From Aspidiotus rigidus (Eukaryota > Arthropoda > Insecta > Hemiptera > Diaspididae), in contig JAVHKY010000052.1 of the NCBI GenBank assembly GCA_035079385.1, positions 2,232,001-2,296,000 on the forward strand: a DNA stretch of 64,000 nt, in the 5' to 3' direction. Positions within the stretch are counted from its first letter, which is position 1. Every line of letters starts with the position of its first letter. The notes below the pieces were generated by a model, which saw only the letters and a program-made list of their open reading frames with translations, did not search any database and was not told the DNA's origin. Shown here piece by piece: positions 24,674 through 36,686 of this stretch. Both the position numbers and the translations under genes were made by a program.

Positions 24674-27406
24674 TATCGCTCCCTCTATTTTTCCCGAATA
24701 CACGTCTCTCACATTAGGTTTCAGCTTATAATTTCCAACCCCATCTCAAGAATAAAACACACCCACATATTCTTCATACTCCATCATTTACTTAATCATC
24801 AGAAACTTTTATTTGGATTTTGGTTGACATCAGTTATCCTCAATACAATGAAACTGCTTGCACGCTTAAAAACTTCACTCTCTCACCTAAAATTATTACT
24901 GACTATATTTCAGAAGAATTACACACTTGTAACTTAGAAATTTATGTCAATAGTCAATTTATAGGAGTTAAAAATTTAAAAACAAAAAGGGCAAAAATTT
25001 GAAAATCAACAAACCAATATAAAATTAAACTAAAAAATATAAAGTTTATAAAATAAAATTAAACAAAAGTCAAAAATAGTCGAAAAATTCCCAAGGTTAG
25101 GTAGTGGAGCAGCAATGGCTTCATACAACTTATTCTCACTTGCACAATGCAAATAATGATAAATATTCATTGTAATATCGACACTATTAGGCCTATATAT
25201 GCCGGCTGGATTATAAAATAGATTGAACGATTCCCAAAATAATAAATCGAATTCCTTTAGAATGGATAAAGAGTAATTTGCTGAAATTGTTGACAAAGAG
25301 CATAGATTAGTAGTACCTATGAACATCTATCATAGGTCAGGAATAATTTAATCGAGTTATCGCTCCCTCTATTTTTCCCGAATACACGTCTCTCACATTA
25401 GGTTTCAGCTTATAATTTCCAAACCCATCTCAAGAATAAAACACACCCACATATTCTTCATACTCCATCATTTACTTAATCATCAGAAACTTTTATTCGG
25501 ATTTTGGTTGACATCAGTTATCCTCAATACAATGAAACTGCTTGCACGCTTAAAAACTTCACTCTCTCACCTAAAATTATTACTGACTATATTTCAGAAG
25601 AATTACACACTTGTAACTTAGAAATTTATGTCAATAGTCAATTTATAGGAGTTAAAAATTTAAAAACAAAAAGGGCAAAAATTTGAAAATCAACAAACCA
25701 ATATAAAATTAAACTAAAAAAATATAAAGTTTATAAAATAAAATTAAACAAAAGTCAAAAATAGTCGAAAAATTCCCAAGGTTAGGTAGTGGAGCAGCAA
25801 TAGCTTCATACAACTTATTCTCACTTGCACAATGCAAATAATGATAAATATTCATTGTAATATCGACACTATTAGGCCTATATGCCGGCTGGATTATAAA
25901 ATAGATTGAACGATTCCCAAAATAATAAATCGAATTTCTTTAGAATGGATAAAGAGTAATTTGCTGAAATTGTTGACAAAGAGCATAGATTAGTAGTACC
26001 TATGAACATCTATCATAGGTCAGGAATAATTTAATCCAGTTATCGCTCCCTCTATTCTTCCCGAATACACGTCTCTCACATTAGGTTTCAGCTTATAATT
26101 TCCAAACCCATCTCAAGAATAAAACACACCCACATATTCTTCATACTCCATCATTTACTTAATCATCAGAAACTTTTATTCGGATTTTGGTTGACATCAG
26201 TTATCCTCAATACAATGAAACTGCTTGCACGCTTAAAAACTTCACTCTCTCACCTAAAATTATTACTGACTATATTTCAGAAGAATTACACACTTGTAAC
26301 TTAGAAATTTATGTCAATAGTCAATTTATAGGAGTTAAAAATTTAAAAACAAAAAGGGCAAAAATTTGAAAATCAACAAACCAATATAAAATTAAACTAA
26401 AAAAATATAAAGTTTATAAAATAAAATTAAACAAAAGTCAAAAATAGTCGAAAAATTCCCAAGGTTAGGTAGTGGAGCAGCAATAGCTTCATACAACTTA
26501 TTCTCACTTGCACAATGCAAATAATGATAAATATTCATTGTAATATCGACACTATTAGGCCTATATGCCGGCTGGATTATAAAATAGATTGAACGATTCC
26601 CAAAATAATAAATCGAATTTCTTTAGAATGGATAAAGAGTAATTTGCTGAAATTGTTGACAAAGAGCATAGATTAGTAGTACCTATGAACATCTATCATA
26701 GGTCAGGAATAATTTAATCCAGTTATCGCTCCCTCTATTCTTCCCGAATACACGTCTCTCACATTAGGTTTCAGCTTATAATTTCCAAACCCATCTCAAG
26801 AATAAAACACACCCACATATTCTTCATACTCCATCATTTACTTAATCATCAGAAACTTTTATTCGGATTTTGGTTGACATCAGTTATCCTCAATACAATG
26901 AAACTGCTTGCACGCTTAAAAACTTCACTCTCTCACCTAAAATTATTACTGACTATATTTCAGAAGAATTACACACTTGTAACTTAGAAATTTATGTCAA
27001 TAGTCAATTTATAGGAGTTAAAAATTTAAAAACAAAATGGGCAAAAATTTGAAAATCAACAAACCAATATAAAATTAAACTAAAAAATATTAAAGTTTAT
27101 AAAATAAAATTAAACAAAAGTCAAAAATAGTCGAAAAATTCCCAAGGTTAGGTAGTGGAGCAGCAATGGCTTCATACAACTTATTCTCACTTGCACAATG
27201 CAAATAATGATAAATATTCATTGTAATATCGACACTATTAGGCCTATATATGCCGGCTGGATTATAAAATAGATTGAACGATTCCCAAAATAATAAATCG
27301 AATTCCTTTAGAATGGATAAAGAGTAATTTGCTGAAATTGTTGACAAAGAGCATAGATTAGTAGTACCTATGAACATCTATCATAGGTCAGGAATAATTT
27401 AATCCA
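24674..27406. repeat. Four-copy 683-bp tandem array
   Basis: TATCGCTCCCTCTATT recurs at 24674, 25358, 26041 and 26724, giving periods of 684, 683 and 683 bp. The last copy ends at CCAGT near 27406. Copies are nearly identical, with a few shared point changes, and belong to Helitron unit 3. Each contains the same 60-codon open frame beginning at TTG rather than ATG; the identity of these frames reflects recent amplification and is not evidence of coding. Confidence 0.95.
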
Positions 27407-27756
27407 GTAAAAGAAGTATAAACACGAACAGCAATAATCTTGAATCCAAAATGAAAAAACGAAGTGAAGACCTTCTACAGATTAGTTTACAAATCACAAC
27501 AGAAATGAATTCGAAAGCTATGATAAATTCGAAATTCGAATAATGTTCATCGACATTAATTTGTTACCTACTACTACAACTACAATTTTAACAATAAAAA
27601 TTCGTCTTCAATCTTTGACTATTTATCATACGTAGGATAAATTATTTATCATACGTAGGATAAATAGTCAAAGTCTTCAATGTACGTATGTACACGTCAA
27701 CCATTTGTTTTCAAAATGTTCCGGCACTGATGAGAAAAATATGAGAAACACGGTCG

Positions 27757-27895
27757 CTATGCTCTGTCCGCAAATAGAATGGGTCGCGTAAACAAACCCG
27801 CGAACCGCTTCCTCGCATCGTAATCAATTTTTTTTGCATGAAAGCGGGTCGCGGGTTTGTTGACGTGACCCATTCTATTTGCGGACAGAGTATAG
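27757..27895. mobile_element. Small foldback MITE with an empty-site counterpart
   Basis: Inverted ends CTATGCTCTGTCCGCAAATA and its mirror TATTTGCGGACAGAGTATAG flank a centre rich in GCGGGTCGCGGG. TCG is duplicated at 27754-27756 and 27896-27898. The same place in unit 2 reads ACGGTCGCTACACACC without the insertion. Confidence 0.85.
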
Positions 27896-28180
27896 TCGCT
27901 ACACACCATCAGGCGGATCGAAAAAGCCAAAAAACAATTCGTCGGCCGTTTAGTGATAAGTAGTGATAGCTTCGCTTTAGTAATATAGAATAGATCAAAG
28001 GTGTTCGCATGGTTCGCATGCAAAAACTCTTCTTCTTTTCCATTTCCAGGTTCTTGAACTATGATAGTATGATGAGTGATGACTTATCGGCTCGTTGTAG
28101 AGTCTTCTAAGTTCAAAACGTCTGTATCTTTTGGATAAATACTTCAGGGATTCAATGCCATCAATTGATTTACTGTGAAT

Positions 28181-31100
28181 ATGGGAAAAAATAACAAAGG
28201 TTCTTTGGGACGAACGTTGATCAAAGATAGATTCGGTCGTAGGGAGCGACAACTGAATAATGATTCACTTGTGAGTATTTTCACCTAAGCTCGATTTGCT
28301 AGAATCGTAATTATTTTGCCGTAATTCTGTCCTTTTTCAGTTTCACGCGGTCGAGTTGAGAGATGGATACGAATGGAATAAATTTAATCTGAAATCAGTG
28401 ACCGAAGAAAATTCTTTAAATGAATTTCTGTCAACTGCCGAACTGGCTGGCACTGAGTTCACAGTACGTATATGAAGAAGTGATGGACGAACAGGTTACA
28501 GAAACCAAGTAAAACACTGTACCCGTTCATTGCGCTTCACAATCAGTAAACCTTACCTATCTCCTCTTTTAGCGGGTCCGACTCATTGGTAGGCCTATAA
28601 TAAGGATGATCCAGCTTGTTCGCAAATTTTCCTCCATATCAGCCATACAAATGAAGTAAAACGGCGAGCTATAACCAGAATAATAATTTACTTTAAAGAT
28701 GGGAATTCGGTATCTTTTTTTCTCTCCGAGTACAATTTATGGAACAGTGCTGATGAGTTCTATCAGGGCATATAAGGGAGTCTCGTTCATTTAGTCCCAT
28801 TTCAAAAAGATAGTTACTAATCAATAATTTTTTCAACTCTTACTAGTTGGACACAAAGTAAACATGCCCGGGCCCTGTGACAGTATGCGTGATGAAGTGA
28901 TCTATCAATTATTTATTTTAGAGGCGAGGTTAAGATCAGGTATTATTCTCTACATCACATTTTCTTCCTATGTGCATCATTCTTTAGAAATTCTGAATCT
29001 CCAAGGTTCGAAAAATCATTGATTAGAGTCACGACTTAATTCCTTCAAACGATATGTTTGGTTCAGGTCTCGTTTATACGGTTTGAAGGATATATTCTTC
29101 AAGACTTGTTAGTAGTACAATTCAAAACTTCATAACGAAAGTTTTTGAAACGTTTTACATCCGTCATATTTGATATGAAAAGAAATAAAAAAAATATATT
29201 TTAGCATTACGCTTTCAAGCTTTATTTGATTTTTCTAATGTCCAGGCGGAAAAACTAAACGTAACATTTGTAAATCCGAAAAGCAATGTGGGGCTACTTA
29301 CAAACGACGAGAAAAAGAAAGCATTGAAATCACATGAAAAGTTCAAGGATTTATTGAAGATTCCTCGAAGGTTAGGAAACTTTCCATTCTTATGTAAATC
29401 TAACACTTGACCGTCGATGACCATTTATTCACTCCTATTCTATTTAGACCTAAATGGGATACCACTACCACAGTTGAACAATTACAACAAAAAGAGAGAG
29501 AAGAATTCCTCGAATGGAGAAGAAAACTAGCTCTGTTTCAGGAAGAAACGGATCTCCTACTCACACCTTATGAAAAAAATTTGGATTTCTGGCGTCAGCA
29601 GTGGCGAGTTGTAGAGCGATGGTAATGATTCGTATCGATTGTGTATATTGATCTCATTTCTCGATTTTTACCACATATGCCTGTGAATTTTATAGCGACG
29701 TATTAGTACAAATTGTGGATGCACGAAATCCCTTAATATTTCGATGCGAAGATCTAGAGCGTTACGTCAAAGAGGTAGACAAAAACAAACTAAACGTGAT
29801 TCTTTGTAATAAAGGCGATTTTCTCAAGTACGAACAACGGTGCGCTTGGGCTAGGTACTTCGATTTAGTTGGTGTTTCGGTTGTATTCTTCAGCGCATTA
29901 CAAGCGGGAGATGTTGTTGAAAGCAAAACTAATCAAGTAAAGGTCCATTGTACAGAGATAAATTGACGTAAACAAATCGACGATCAAGAAATACAATTTT
30001 TTTTTCTCCAATAGTTTAAAGATTTGTTTTATGGAATAATATTAGTTTTTCTTTTCTTTCAATTTCTGCATTTTCACGTATATTTATTAGAAAAAATGAA
30101 GCGTCTCAGCAATTTATCTCAATTTTGTCTCTATTGTCGAGACAAAAATGCTCGCCTCATGAAATCTTGTCTCTTACTCGCATTCTTCATCATCGAATTA
30201 TAATTTTTTCATTAAAATTCACACTCCTACACTGACCGTTGAAAATAATAGTTTGTTTGATCGCCCGTTTAAATTTACGTCAATTAAGGTATGGCAGACA
30301 TTGAGTAATCGCACAACCAATCGAAAGACTAATATTACGTGGTCTGCTCTTAGGTAACAAGTTCTAAAGAAGAAACGGATGTAAGATTATCAGATTGTGA
30401 TGATGACGATTTTGAAACAGATGAAGAAGAAGAAGTGATTGGGAAGCAAGTAGAAGACGAGAGTGGGTTCATTAGATCTTTCAAAAATATAATTTTTTTT
30501 CTAGCCAAGCAATAATGAACCGTCTCATTTTTTAGCTATCTATCACAGATTCAGTAACTCTCCTAAATTACTGAATCGAAAGGAATTGATTGATTTCTTT
30601 CGCTCGTTCCCTCGCCAACAAGCTACTTTCACAGATAAGAAAGTGCTCACCATCGGATTGGTTGGTTACCCGAACGTAGGTAAAAGTTCTACCATCAATT
30701 CATTACTAACCTACAAGAAGCTGTCCGTATCCGCGACGCCTGGCAAAACGAAACACTTTCAAGTACGTTCTTAAAATATTCGTGATACTTTCAGACAACT
30801 TAATTGCTAACAGATGTTTCTATGTCCGTCTATTTCTGTAAGAGCATGCATTCAATAGGTACTGTTCCTGATCGGAAAATTCAGTACGCTTCTATTCAAG
30901 CTTACATTTCTGTCTTATTCATGTTTTTCTTCCTCATTCTCCTTTGAACGTACTGTAGAAAAGTGTAAAAACAATGATTAGTGGTCTGAAACTTATTGTG
31001 TGTCAACATCTGTTATTTGTTGATTTTCAGTGGGTCGTTGGACGTTTGAAGGCTCACAATTGTTGATTTTACAATTTTCAATGTTTCATTGAAGAGGAGA

Positions 31101-32419
31101 ACGAGATAATAAGACGGACTTCTGCTAATTCACTACAAATATAACCTTTGACCGTAAAATTTTTCAGCATTTTTTCCATTATAAATTAGTGGGAACTTGC
31201 TGAGAATTTTTTTCTATCAGTAAAATTTAGGGGGATGGCGGAGTTGCGTAAAATATTACGAAATTCCAAGCAAACTCAATAACAACTGATCATTTAGAAT
31301 TTAGGAAGTATTCCTTCCTCTATCTGTTGGAAATTTCCATCTTTTCTACTTGACTAAAAATTCTCTTCAAATATTTTGATTTCACGAAATAATTTGCATT
31401 CCCTCTTGTTAATATCTGGGCAAATTATTGAGAATAGTGCGCTATTTTTCTTGCTTTAGACTGTTTATTTAGATCGAGACCTAGTGTTATGCGATTGTCC
31501 GGGTCTGGTAATGCCTAGTTTTGTGTTTACGAAAGCTGATATGATCCTTAACGGGATTTTGCCCATTGATCAAATGCGTGATCATGTTGCGCCTATTAAT
31601 TTGGTCTGTAATCTCATACCGCGACGAGTGCTCGAGGCGAAGTACAGTATTATGATTCCAAAACCCGAAGAAGGAGAAGATCCAAGCAGACCTCCTTTTT
31701 CAGAAGAACTGTTAAATGCTTATGCTTGTACGTGTTGACAGAGATAATGACATCAATTTGATCTAAAGCTATTCTTCTAAAATCTAACTACCAATTTTAG
31801 ATAATAGAGGTTTCATGACTGCTAATGGCGAGCCGGACAATGCCAGAGCAGCTCGTTACGTCTTGAAAGACTTCCTCAATGGTAAACTTCTGTATTGTTA
31901 CGCACCTCCAACTATACCACAGGAAGAGTTCCATATATTTGAAGATGTACCTGAAACAATTCAAGATTGTATACCTAGTCAAATTCTAAAAATTATTAAG
32001 GTACGTATCATCGGCTGACATAATTGACGCAATTCTTAGTTTGTGTGTTTCGAAACATGCGCATCTCGTTCTTTTACGTTGTAATTTCTATACATAACAC
32101 TGCCTCTTTCAGCCATTCAAAGTAGCTGATCGCGATCTTCATTACAATATGTTCAAAGAACAGTCCTCTTCTAATGCGCACATGAAAGGAATTGTGAAAT
32201 GCGATCAGAATACCATGCTTAGAATACAGATGTAAGTAACGAATCACCATGAAAATTTGCTTTGTTGAGAATGATAATCCCTGACGAGTTTTCATCCTTT
32301 TTCTCAGGAATACGGATAAAAATGATACCATAAAACCTCCCAAACATTGGAAAAATCACAAAGAGAAGCGGAATAAACATGAGAAATTGCGAGTTAAATA
32401 TAAACACCTGGACGATTGA
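28181..32419 (+). CDS. LSG1: Large-subunit GTPase 1 homolog (circularly permuted GTPase), 11 coding exons
   Basis: Exons by splice signals and homology: 28181-28270, 28341-28463, 29246-29370, 29448-29621, 29696-29936, 30354-30462, 30536-30762, 31460-31727, 31801-32000, 32113-32231, 32308-32419. They sum to 1788 nt (595 residues plus stop), with GT-AG introns in compatible phases. The GTPase motifs are circularly permuted: DARNP at about 179-183, NKGD (G4) at 209-212, SA (G5) at 237-238, GYPNVGKSS (G1) at 331-339 and DCPGL (G3) at 375-379. LPIDQMRDHV and the basic C-terminus are also LSG1-specific. The family acts in the cytoplasm, releasing the export adaptor NMD3 from pre-60S ribosomes. The start MGKNNKGSLGR is typical. 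Human LSG1 is longer (658 residues), mainly in the acidic insert, here short and coded by 30354-30462. The exon 6-7 junction is the least certain. TAF10 converges on it 175 bp downstream. Confidence 0.95.
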
Positions 32420-32594
32420 TCAATTTTTTAAAAATAATATTAGATATAAGATATTTTTGAAGGTAAAAATTGTAGTGATCTATTTTTAAAATGTTTTGTA
32501 CAATACACTTCTTTCGTCAGAACTGGTGAACATTCTCAATATTTCTAAAATACTCCATGAGGAAGAAAGTAAAGTTGAACGAGAAAAGAAAGAA

Positions 32595-33197
32595 TCAAAC
32601 GAAATACGGTGGTTTCCGAACAACTATTCCATACTCAGTCAGGGCTGGAACAAGATCTTCCGTAGTCAAGTGATAACGACGATCTTTCGTTTTACCTTTA
32701 CTAGTTTGATTTGAGGTACGAATTTTACATTGCTGGAGAGCGTCATTCGCTATATCCGAAATGAATTTTTGAGCGGCTAATGCGACGATACGAGTTCTGA
32801 AAACAGGAGGGTTTCGTGATTATCTGTTGAAAATATACTTGATATCGTTCAAACGCCTCAACTAACATTCTAGGATCGTTGGATTCAAATCCTGCTTGCT
32901 GAAGGTAAGTGGCCATGACAGCGTCTGGAATCTGTAAGGCAATACTATTACTATTATTATTATTATTTTTTTTTAGAAATCGATTGTGAAGAAAATAAGT
33001 ATCTATCGTTCAATCATTTGGTGACATACCGTAGGAGTATAATCTTCGAGTTGTTGTAATAAGTTGATTACAGGTTCAATGATGGGAGTTTCTTCCTTTG
33101 AATTCTCTTTCTCGTTCGATTTATCATCTCTAGTCGCCGAGCTTGAAGATTCACACTCGCCGTCTAAGTTCGTCATTATTATAGTTTTCAGCGGCAC
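32595..33197 (-). CDS. TAF10: TFIID/SAGA subunit TAF10, 3 coding exons
   Basis: Exons on the minus strand: 33197-33030, 32931-32867, 32796-32595 (435 nt, 144 residues plus stop), with GTATGT and GTTAGT donors and ACAG and TCAG acceptors. Translation gives an acidic, serine-rich N-terminus, then LLQQLEDYTPT, IPDAVMATYLQQAGFESNDP and LAAQKFISDIANDALQQCK, then a basic linker and LTTEDLVPALTEYGIVVRKP. This is the TAF10 histone-fold pattern, including the diagnostic LEDY-PTIPD and AQKFISDIANDALQ. TAF10 pairs with TAF3, TAF8 or SUPT7L and lacks its own nuclear import signal in studied species. A second in-frame ATG at 33176 (MTNLDGE) is an equally plausible start. It is tail to tail with LSG1, so the two 3' UTRs probably overlap or abut. 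Confidence 0.95.
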
Positions 33198-33518
33198 TCG
33201 TGAAACAGAACAACAGATTGCAGAATTATGAAAGCGACTGACTGACTAACTAGCAACTCCTGAGGACATTTAAAAGTCAATCTTCCAAAGGAAATTCATC
33301 AGACCATTGGTTTTGCAAAATTTACTCTTATCACCAACACCATCACTATGACACCTATAAAGACGAGATGACACTACGCTCTCAATTTTCGTCTTGACAA
33401 TTTTTGACAGCAGGGAAGTCCAGCCAATCATCATTGACGTAAACTTAGCTTTATGGCTTTCAGCTCGTTCCGAGCATTAGCTTAAACTGAATTCGATTGG
33501 CTGACTTACCAGTTACCA

Positions 33519-33971
33519 CTATAGTCTGTTCACGTTAAGAAAGAGTTACTTGGGAAAGGATTCGAGTTCGTACCTCTTCTTATCACCATTTAAATAACAT
33601 GGTAAGAATTCAAACTCGGACCCTTTCTCTTAGACCATACAACAGATAGACCGAGCATAGCAATGAATCTTTGAACGGAGGACATGATAAGAAGAAACAT
33701 ACGAAAATAAGAGGGACTGGACCTTGTTTACAAATTTGATGGGCGGCGCGGGTGTACCGTGTGTTTCACTGCTCCGCGCGTTCACCCGCGTTGCCTTCAT
33801 TGAGGTCCAGTCACCCTTATTTTCTTATCATGTCTTCCGTTCAACGTGTTGTACTCTTGTACACGCGTATATGGCCGATGCTCGGTCTATCTGTTGTATG
33901 GTCTGAGCCCTTTCTCAAGTAACGTAACTTTCTTCTCTATTTGGGACTTTCTTAGCGTGAACAGACTATAG
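33519..33971. mobile_element. Foldback element, CTATAGTCTGTTCACG termini
   Basis: CTATAGTCTGTTCACGTTAA at the left is mirrored by TTAGCGTGAACAGACTATAG at the right. Further inverted pairs lie inside (CCATACAACAGATAGACCGAGCAT and its mirror; GAGGGACTGGACCT and AGGTCCAGTC-CCCT). It sits directly upstream of TAF10, about 320 bp from the start codon. Confidence 0.8.
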
Positions 33972-34223
33972 CTAATTTGCACTTGACAGAGCGTTTGCAC
34001 GCTAGTATCGCTACACATATAACGTGTGTTGTAGTTGTAAATGTTGTAAGTAGCAGGTTAGTAGTCCTATGCCAAGAAGGTGAGGCTTTGATTTGGCTGC
34101 ATATATTATACACAGAAAGGAAGTCAACAAAATTGCGAAGAACTTTGGGTTATAAGTTTTGTGGAAGCTTGAAGATTGTTATTCCTTGTAGAGTTATAGC
34201 CTTAGACAATTATAGTACCTACA

Positions 34224-34437
34224 TAGGGCTTTTCCATGTCGGCGCATTGCATACGTATTCTCCTACGTGTTATCGAAATGGTAGTATTTCTAACATTGCT
34301 CTCATGGGTGTTGCTGGATTGCATACTCATTTTCATTGTGAAGTAGTTGACCATAAGAGCAATGTTAGAAATACTACCATTTTGATAACACGTAGGAGAA
34401 TACGTATGCAATGGGCCAACATGGAAAAGCCCTATAG
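34224..34437. mobile_element. Palindromic MITE, TAGGGCTTTTCC ends
   Basis: Arms of about 85 bp begin TAGGGCTTTTCCATGT and end ACATGGAAAAGCCCTA. They contain GCATACGTATTCTCCTACGT and TGGTAGTATTTCTAACATTG. The flanking TA suggests a TA target. A related element lies at 35257-35470. Confidence 0.85.
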
Positions 34438-34610
34438 ACCGCCGATAGCCTATGTAAATGACGTCATTAGTTGTCGGAACATAGGAGATTGGCTGTAAGT
34501 TGGAAAGGTTTGGTATGGATGGTTTGGTGCATGCGACGTAAGGGTATGTGAGCGATGCTACGCCCACTCACATTAACGCCGTGAGACCTTACGGACTTAC
34601 AGAGTCTCCT

Positions 34611-34748
34611 ACAGTCTGTTCCACGAGAGTTTGGTATTATAGAGGATAGGCAACCCACGTCACTCACGCTTATTTTACGTTACGGAATGCGAATGGAATG
34701 CGGGTTCCCCGTGATTTATAATACCAAACTCTCGTGGAACAGACTGTA
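34611..34748. repeat. Inverted repeat ACAGTCTGTTCCACGAGAG
   Basis: ACAGTCTGTTCCACGAGAG followed by TTTGGTATTATA is repeated in inverse at about 34717-34748, around a 75-bp centre containing GTAACG/CGTTAC words. Confidence 0.9.
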
Positions 34749-34920
34749 TGTTCCGGCAAGCTTTTTATCATTATTAGCGGTCTATGTACTATATGGTCTG
34801 AGGTTACAGCTAAAGATTACCAGAAGACACCTTGGCTTGATAGTATCGCAAATTGCGATCTTGAATTTTGTACAAGTTTGAAAATTTTGTTTTTAAAGGA
34901 GCATTTTTCTTAACGTCACT

Positions 34921-35891
34921 GAGCCCTATAAATACGAGTGAGGACATGGACCGCCATATTTAGTTGTTACATCATCATCATTTTCACAGTCTCCTATTCT
35001 AATTAAGGCGCTAGAGGTTGTCTCGTTCAATGTAAACAAATGTGCAATCGGAAAAATCAAGTGGTGGTGGTGTACGTTCTTTATAAAGTTCATCACCGGT
35101 GACGTCGCAATGCAATATTTGACAACGATATCACGCTAATTTCTTCCAGCGAATATATCCATTCCCATAAGAATAGCATTGGTAACATTTGATCATACAT
35201 CAGTATTTAAAAATGAAGAATAAATAAGGAATGAAAAGTTGATTCTCAAGTACTGGATAAGGCTTTTCCAGCGTTCCATATTGCATAATTATCTGCCCGA
35301 TTCTTATCAATACGGTGAGCTCCCTAACATTGATCTTGTGGCAGGTTGACACCGGAATGAAAATGAGTATGCAACCCAGCAATACCCCTAAGGATAATGT
35401 TAGAAAGCCCACCGTATTGATAAGAATGAGGCGAATAAGTATGCAATATGGAACACTGGAAAAGCCTTATAGCTTCTGGATTACAAATATAAACTATTTA
35501 TTGCTTATATATTCTTCATTTTGGAATACTGATGCATGATCGAATGTTACCAATGCTATTCATAAGAGAATCAATGTTTGCTGAAAGCTGCAGTAGTCTT
35601 TTTACTCTGTCATCAATTGACGTGACGTCAGGGCGATGGACTTTATGGGCCCACCACTTGATTTGGATTGCACATTTGTTTACATTGAACGAGTATACCT
35701 CTAGCGCCTTATTCTAATGTCTGATAACAGTTTATCATGATTTGAAAATAATGAACACTCAACACTAAATACAAAATTGAGAATTGCTTCACTAATCACA
35801 CAAATTCCTCATCTGAATAGGGAGCTATGAAGACAAATGATGACGTAACAAGTAAATATGGCAGACCATGTCCTCACTTGTATTTATAGTG
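34921..35891. mobile_element. Long foldback element carrying a nested palindrome
   Basis: The left arm (GAGCCCTATAAATACGAGTG, then AGGACATGG, TAAGGCGCTAGAGGT, AATGTAAACAAATGTGCAATC, ATTGGTAACATT) is mirrored on the right in the same nested order up to CACTTGTATTTATAGTGCTC. Arms of roughly 300-360 bp enclose a second palindrome. The arms contain TGACGTCA-like sites. No transposase is encoded. Confidence 0.85.
35257..35470. mobile_element. Palindromic MITE nested in the larger foldback
   Basis: Begins TAAGGCTTTTCCAG and ends CTGGAAAAGCCTTA. It contains GTATGCAACCCAGCAATACCC in the centre, which matches the centre of the 34224 element in the opposite orientation, so both belong to one family. 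Confidence 0.85.
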
Positions 35892-35896
35892 CTCTC

Positions 35897-36035
35897 CTGC
35901 CGTGCAAATAATGTTTGACAAACGTGCAGTAGTGTCTACAATTAGGGAAAATAGTCCTACATCACTCGTATATCAACAATCTTTTTGCGGAATTCAATAC
36001 CTGCACGTTCGTCAAACATTATTTGTACGGCAGTA
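35897..36035. repeat. Inverted repeat TGCCGTNCAAATAATGTTTGAC
   Basis: CTGCCGTGCAAATAATGTTT followed by GACAAACGTGCAG is mirrored by CTGCACGTTCGTCAAAC and ATTATTTGTACGGCAG. The ~65-bp centre has no feature. Confidence 0.9.
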
Positions 36036-36193
36036 ATGTTGAAAAATGCACGCAAAAAGTTTGCAATCTGGTTGCTGAATTTCCTTCATTCTTTGTTTAC
36101 TCTTGTTTTATACATATAATGTCGCATGAGAAATAATAGTGTTTCACAAATCCTCTTTGTTCAAAATTACGTCAAGAACAAATTGGTTTCAAT

Positions 36194-36686
36194 TATAGAT
36201 ACCTAAAAGAGACAAGATAGCTAACTTCGTTAGTTCTAGTGTTCCACCGCACGCCAACACAGCGACACAGTATTCTTGGGCTAAATTAACATTGCGCTTA
36301 TGGATGTTTTTCAGTTTTCATCAATTATCTCGGAAACCGTTCATTTTTATGAAAAAATGAAGAGAACAAAATTTATTCCCCTTGTAATTTCCTATCAAAT
36401 GAGACCTACTTTGAATTTTTTTTTTTTCAAAATATGAAATAGGTCTCATAGGATAGGAAATTACAAGGGGAATAAATTCTGTTCTTTTCATTTTTTCGTA
36501 AAAATAAACAGTTTCCGAGATAATTGATGAATACTGAAAAACGTCCATAAGCGCAATGTTAACTTAGCCCTACAATACAGTGGCGCTATCTCTCGGCACG
36601 TAAATTAGCTCGACAAAAATCGGGTACCGGATTTTAACACAGCGCATATGGAGAGTTAGCTATCTTGTCTCTTTTAGGTATCTATA
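36194..36686. mobile_element. Foldback MITE with perfect 8-bp target duplication (hAT-like)
   Basis: Ends TATAGATACCTAAAAGAGAC and GTCTCTTTTAGGTATCTATA are perfect inverted repeats, continued inward through most of the element. The central pair is GAAAT-GGTCTCAT. The 8-bp GTTTCAAT occurs immediately outside on both sides (36186-36193 and 36687-36694). An 8-bp duplication is characteristic of hAT transposition. Confidence 0.9.

Larger units (their letters stand above)
22988..27989 (-). mobile_element. Helitron-like unit 3 of a head-to-tail array
   Basis: The CTAG end lies at 22991-22988, with the GGCGCGCC-TTT-GGCGCGCC stem-loop at 22998-23016. The TC start at 27989 abuts unique DNA 190 bp upstream of the LSG1 start codon. 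The outer flanks of the whole array on the minus strand read T before TC and T after CTAG. The unit carries a four-copy 683-bp tandem array and two palindromic insertions. It is close to unit 2 in sequence and lacks Rep/helicase coding capacity. Confidence 0.7.

Noticed and set aside
20226..27052. Identical 60-codon frames repeated six times in the Helitron units
   Set aside because: They begin at TTG, have no recognisable family, and their identity is explained by recent duplication of the DNA.
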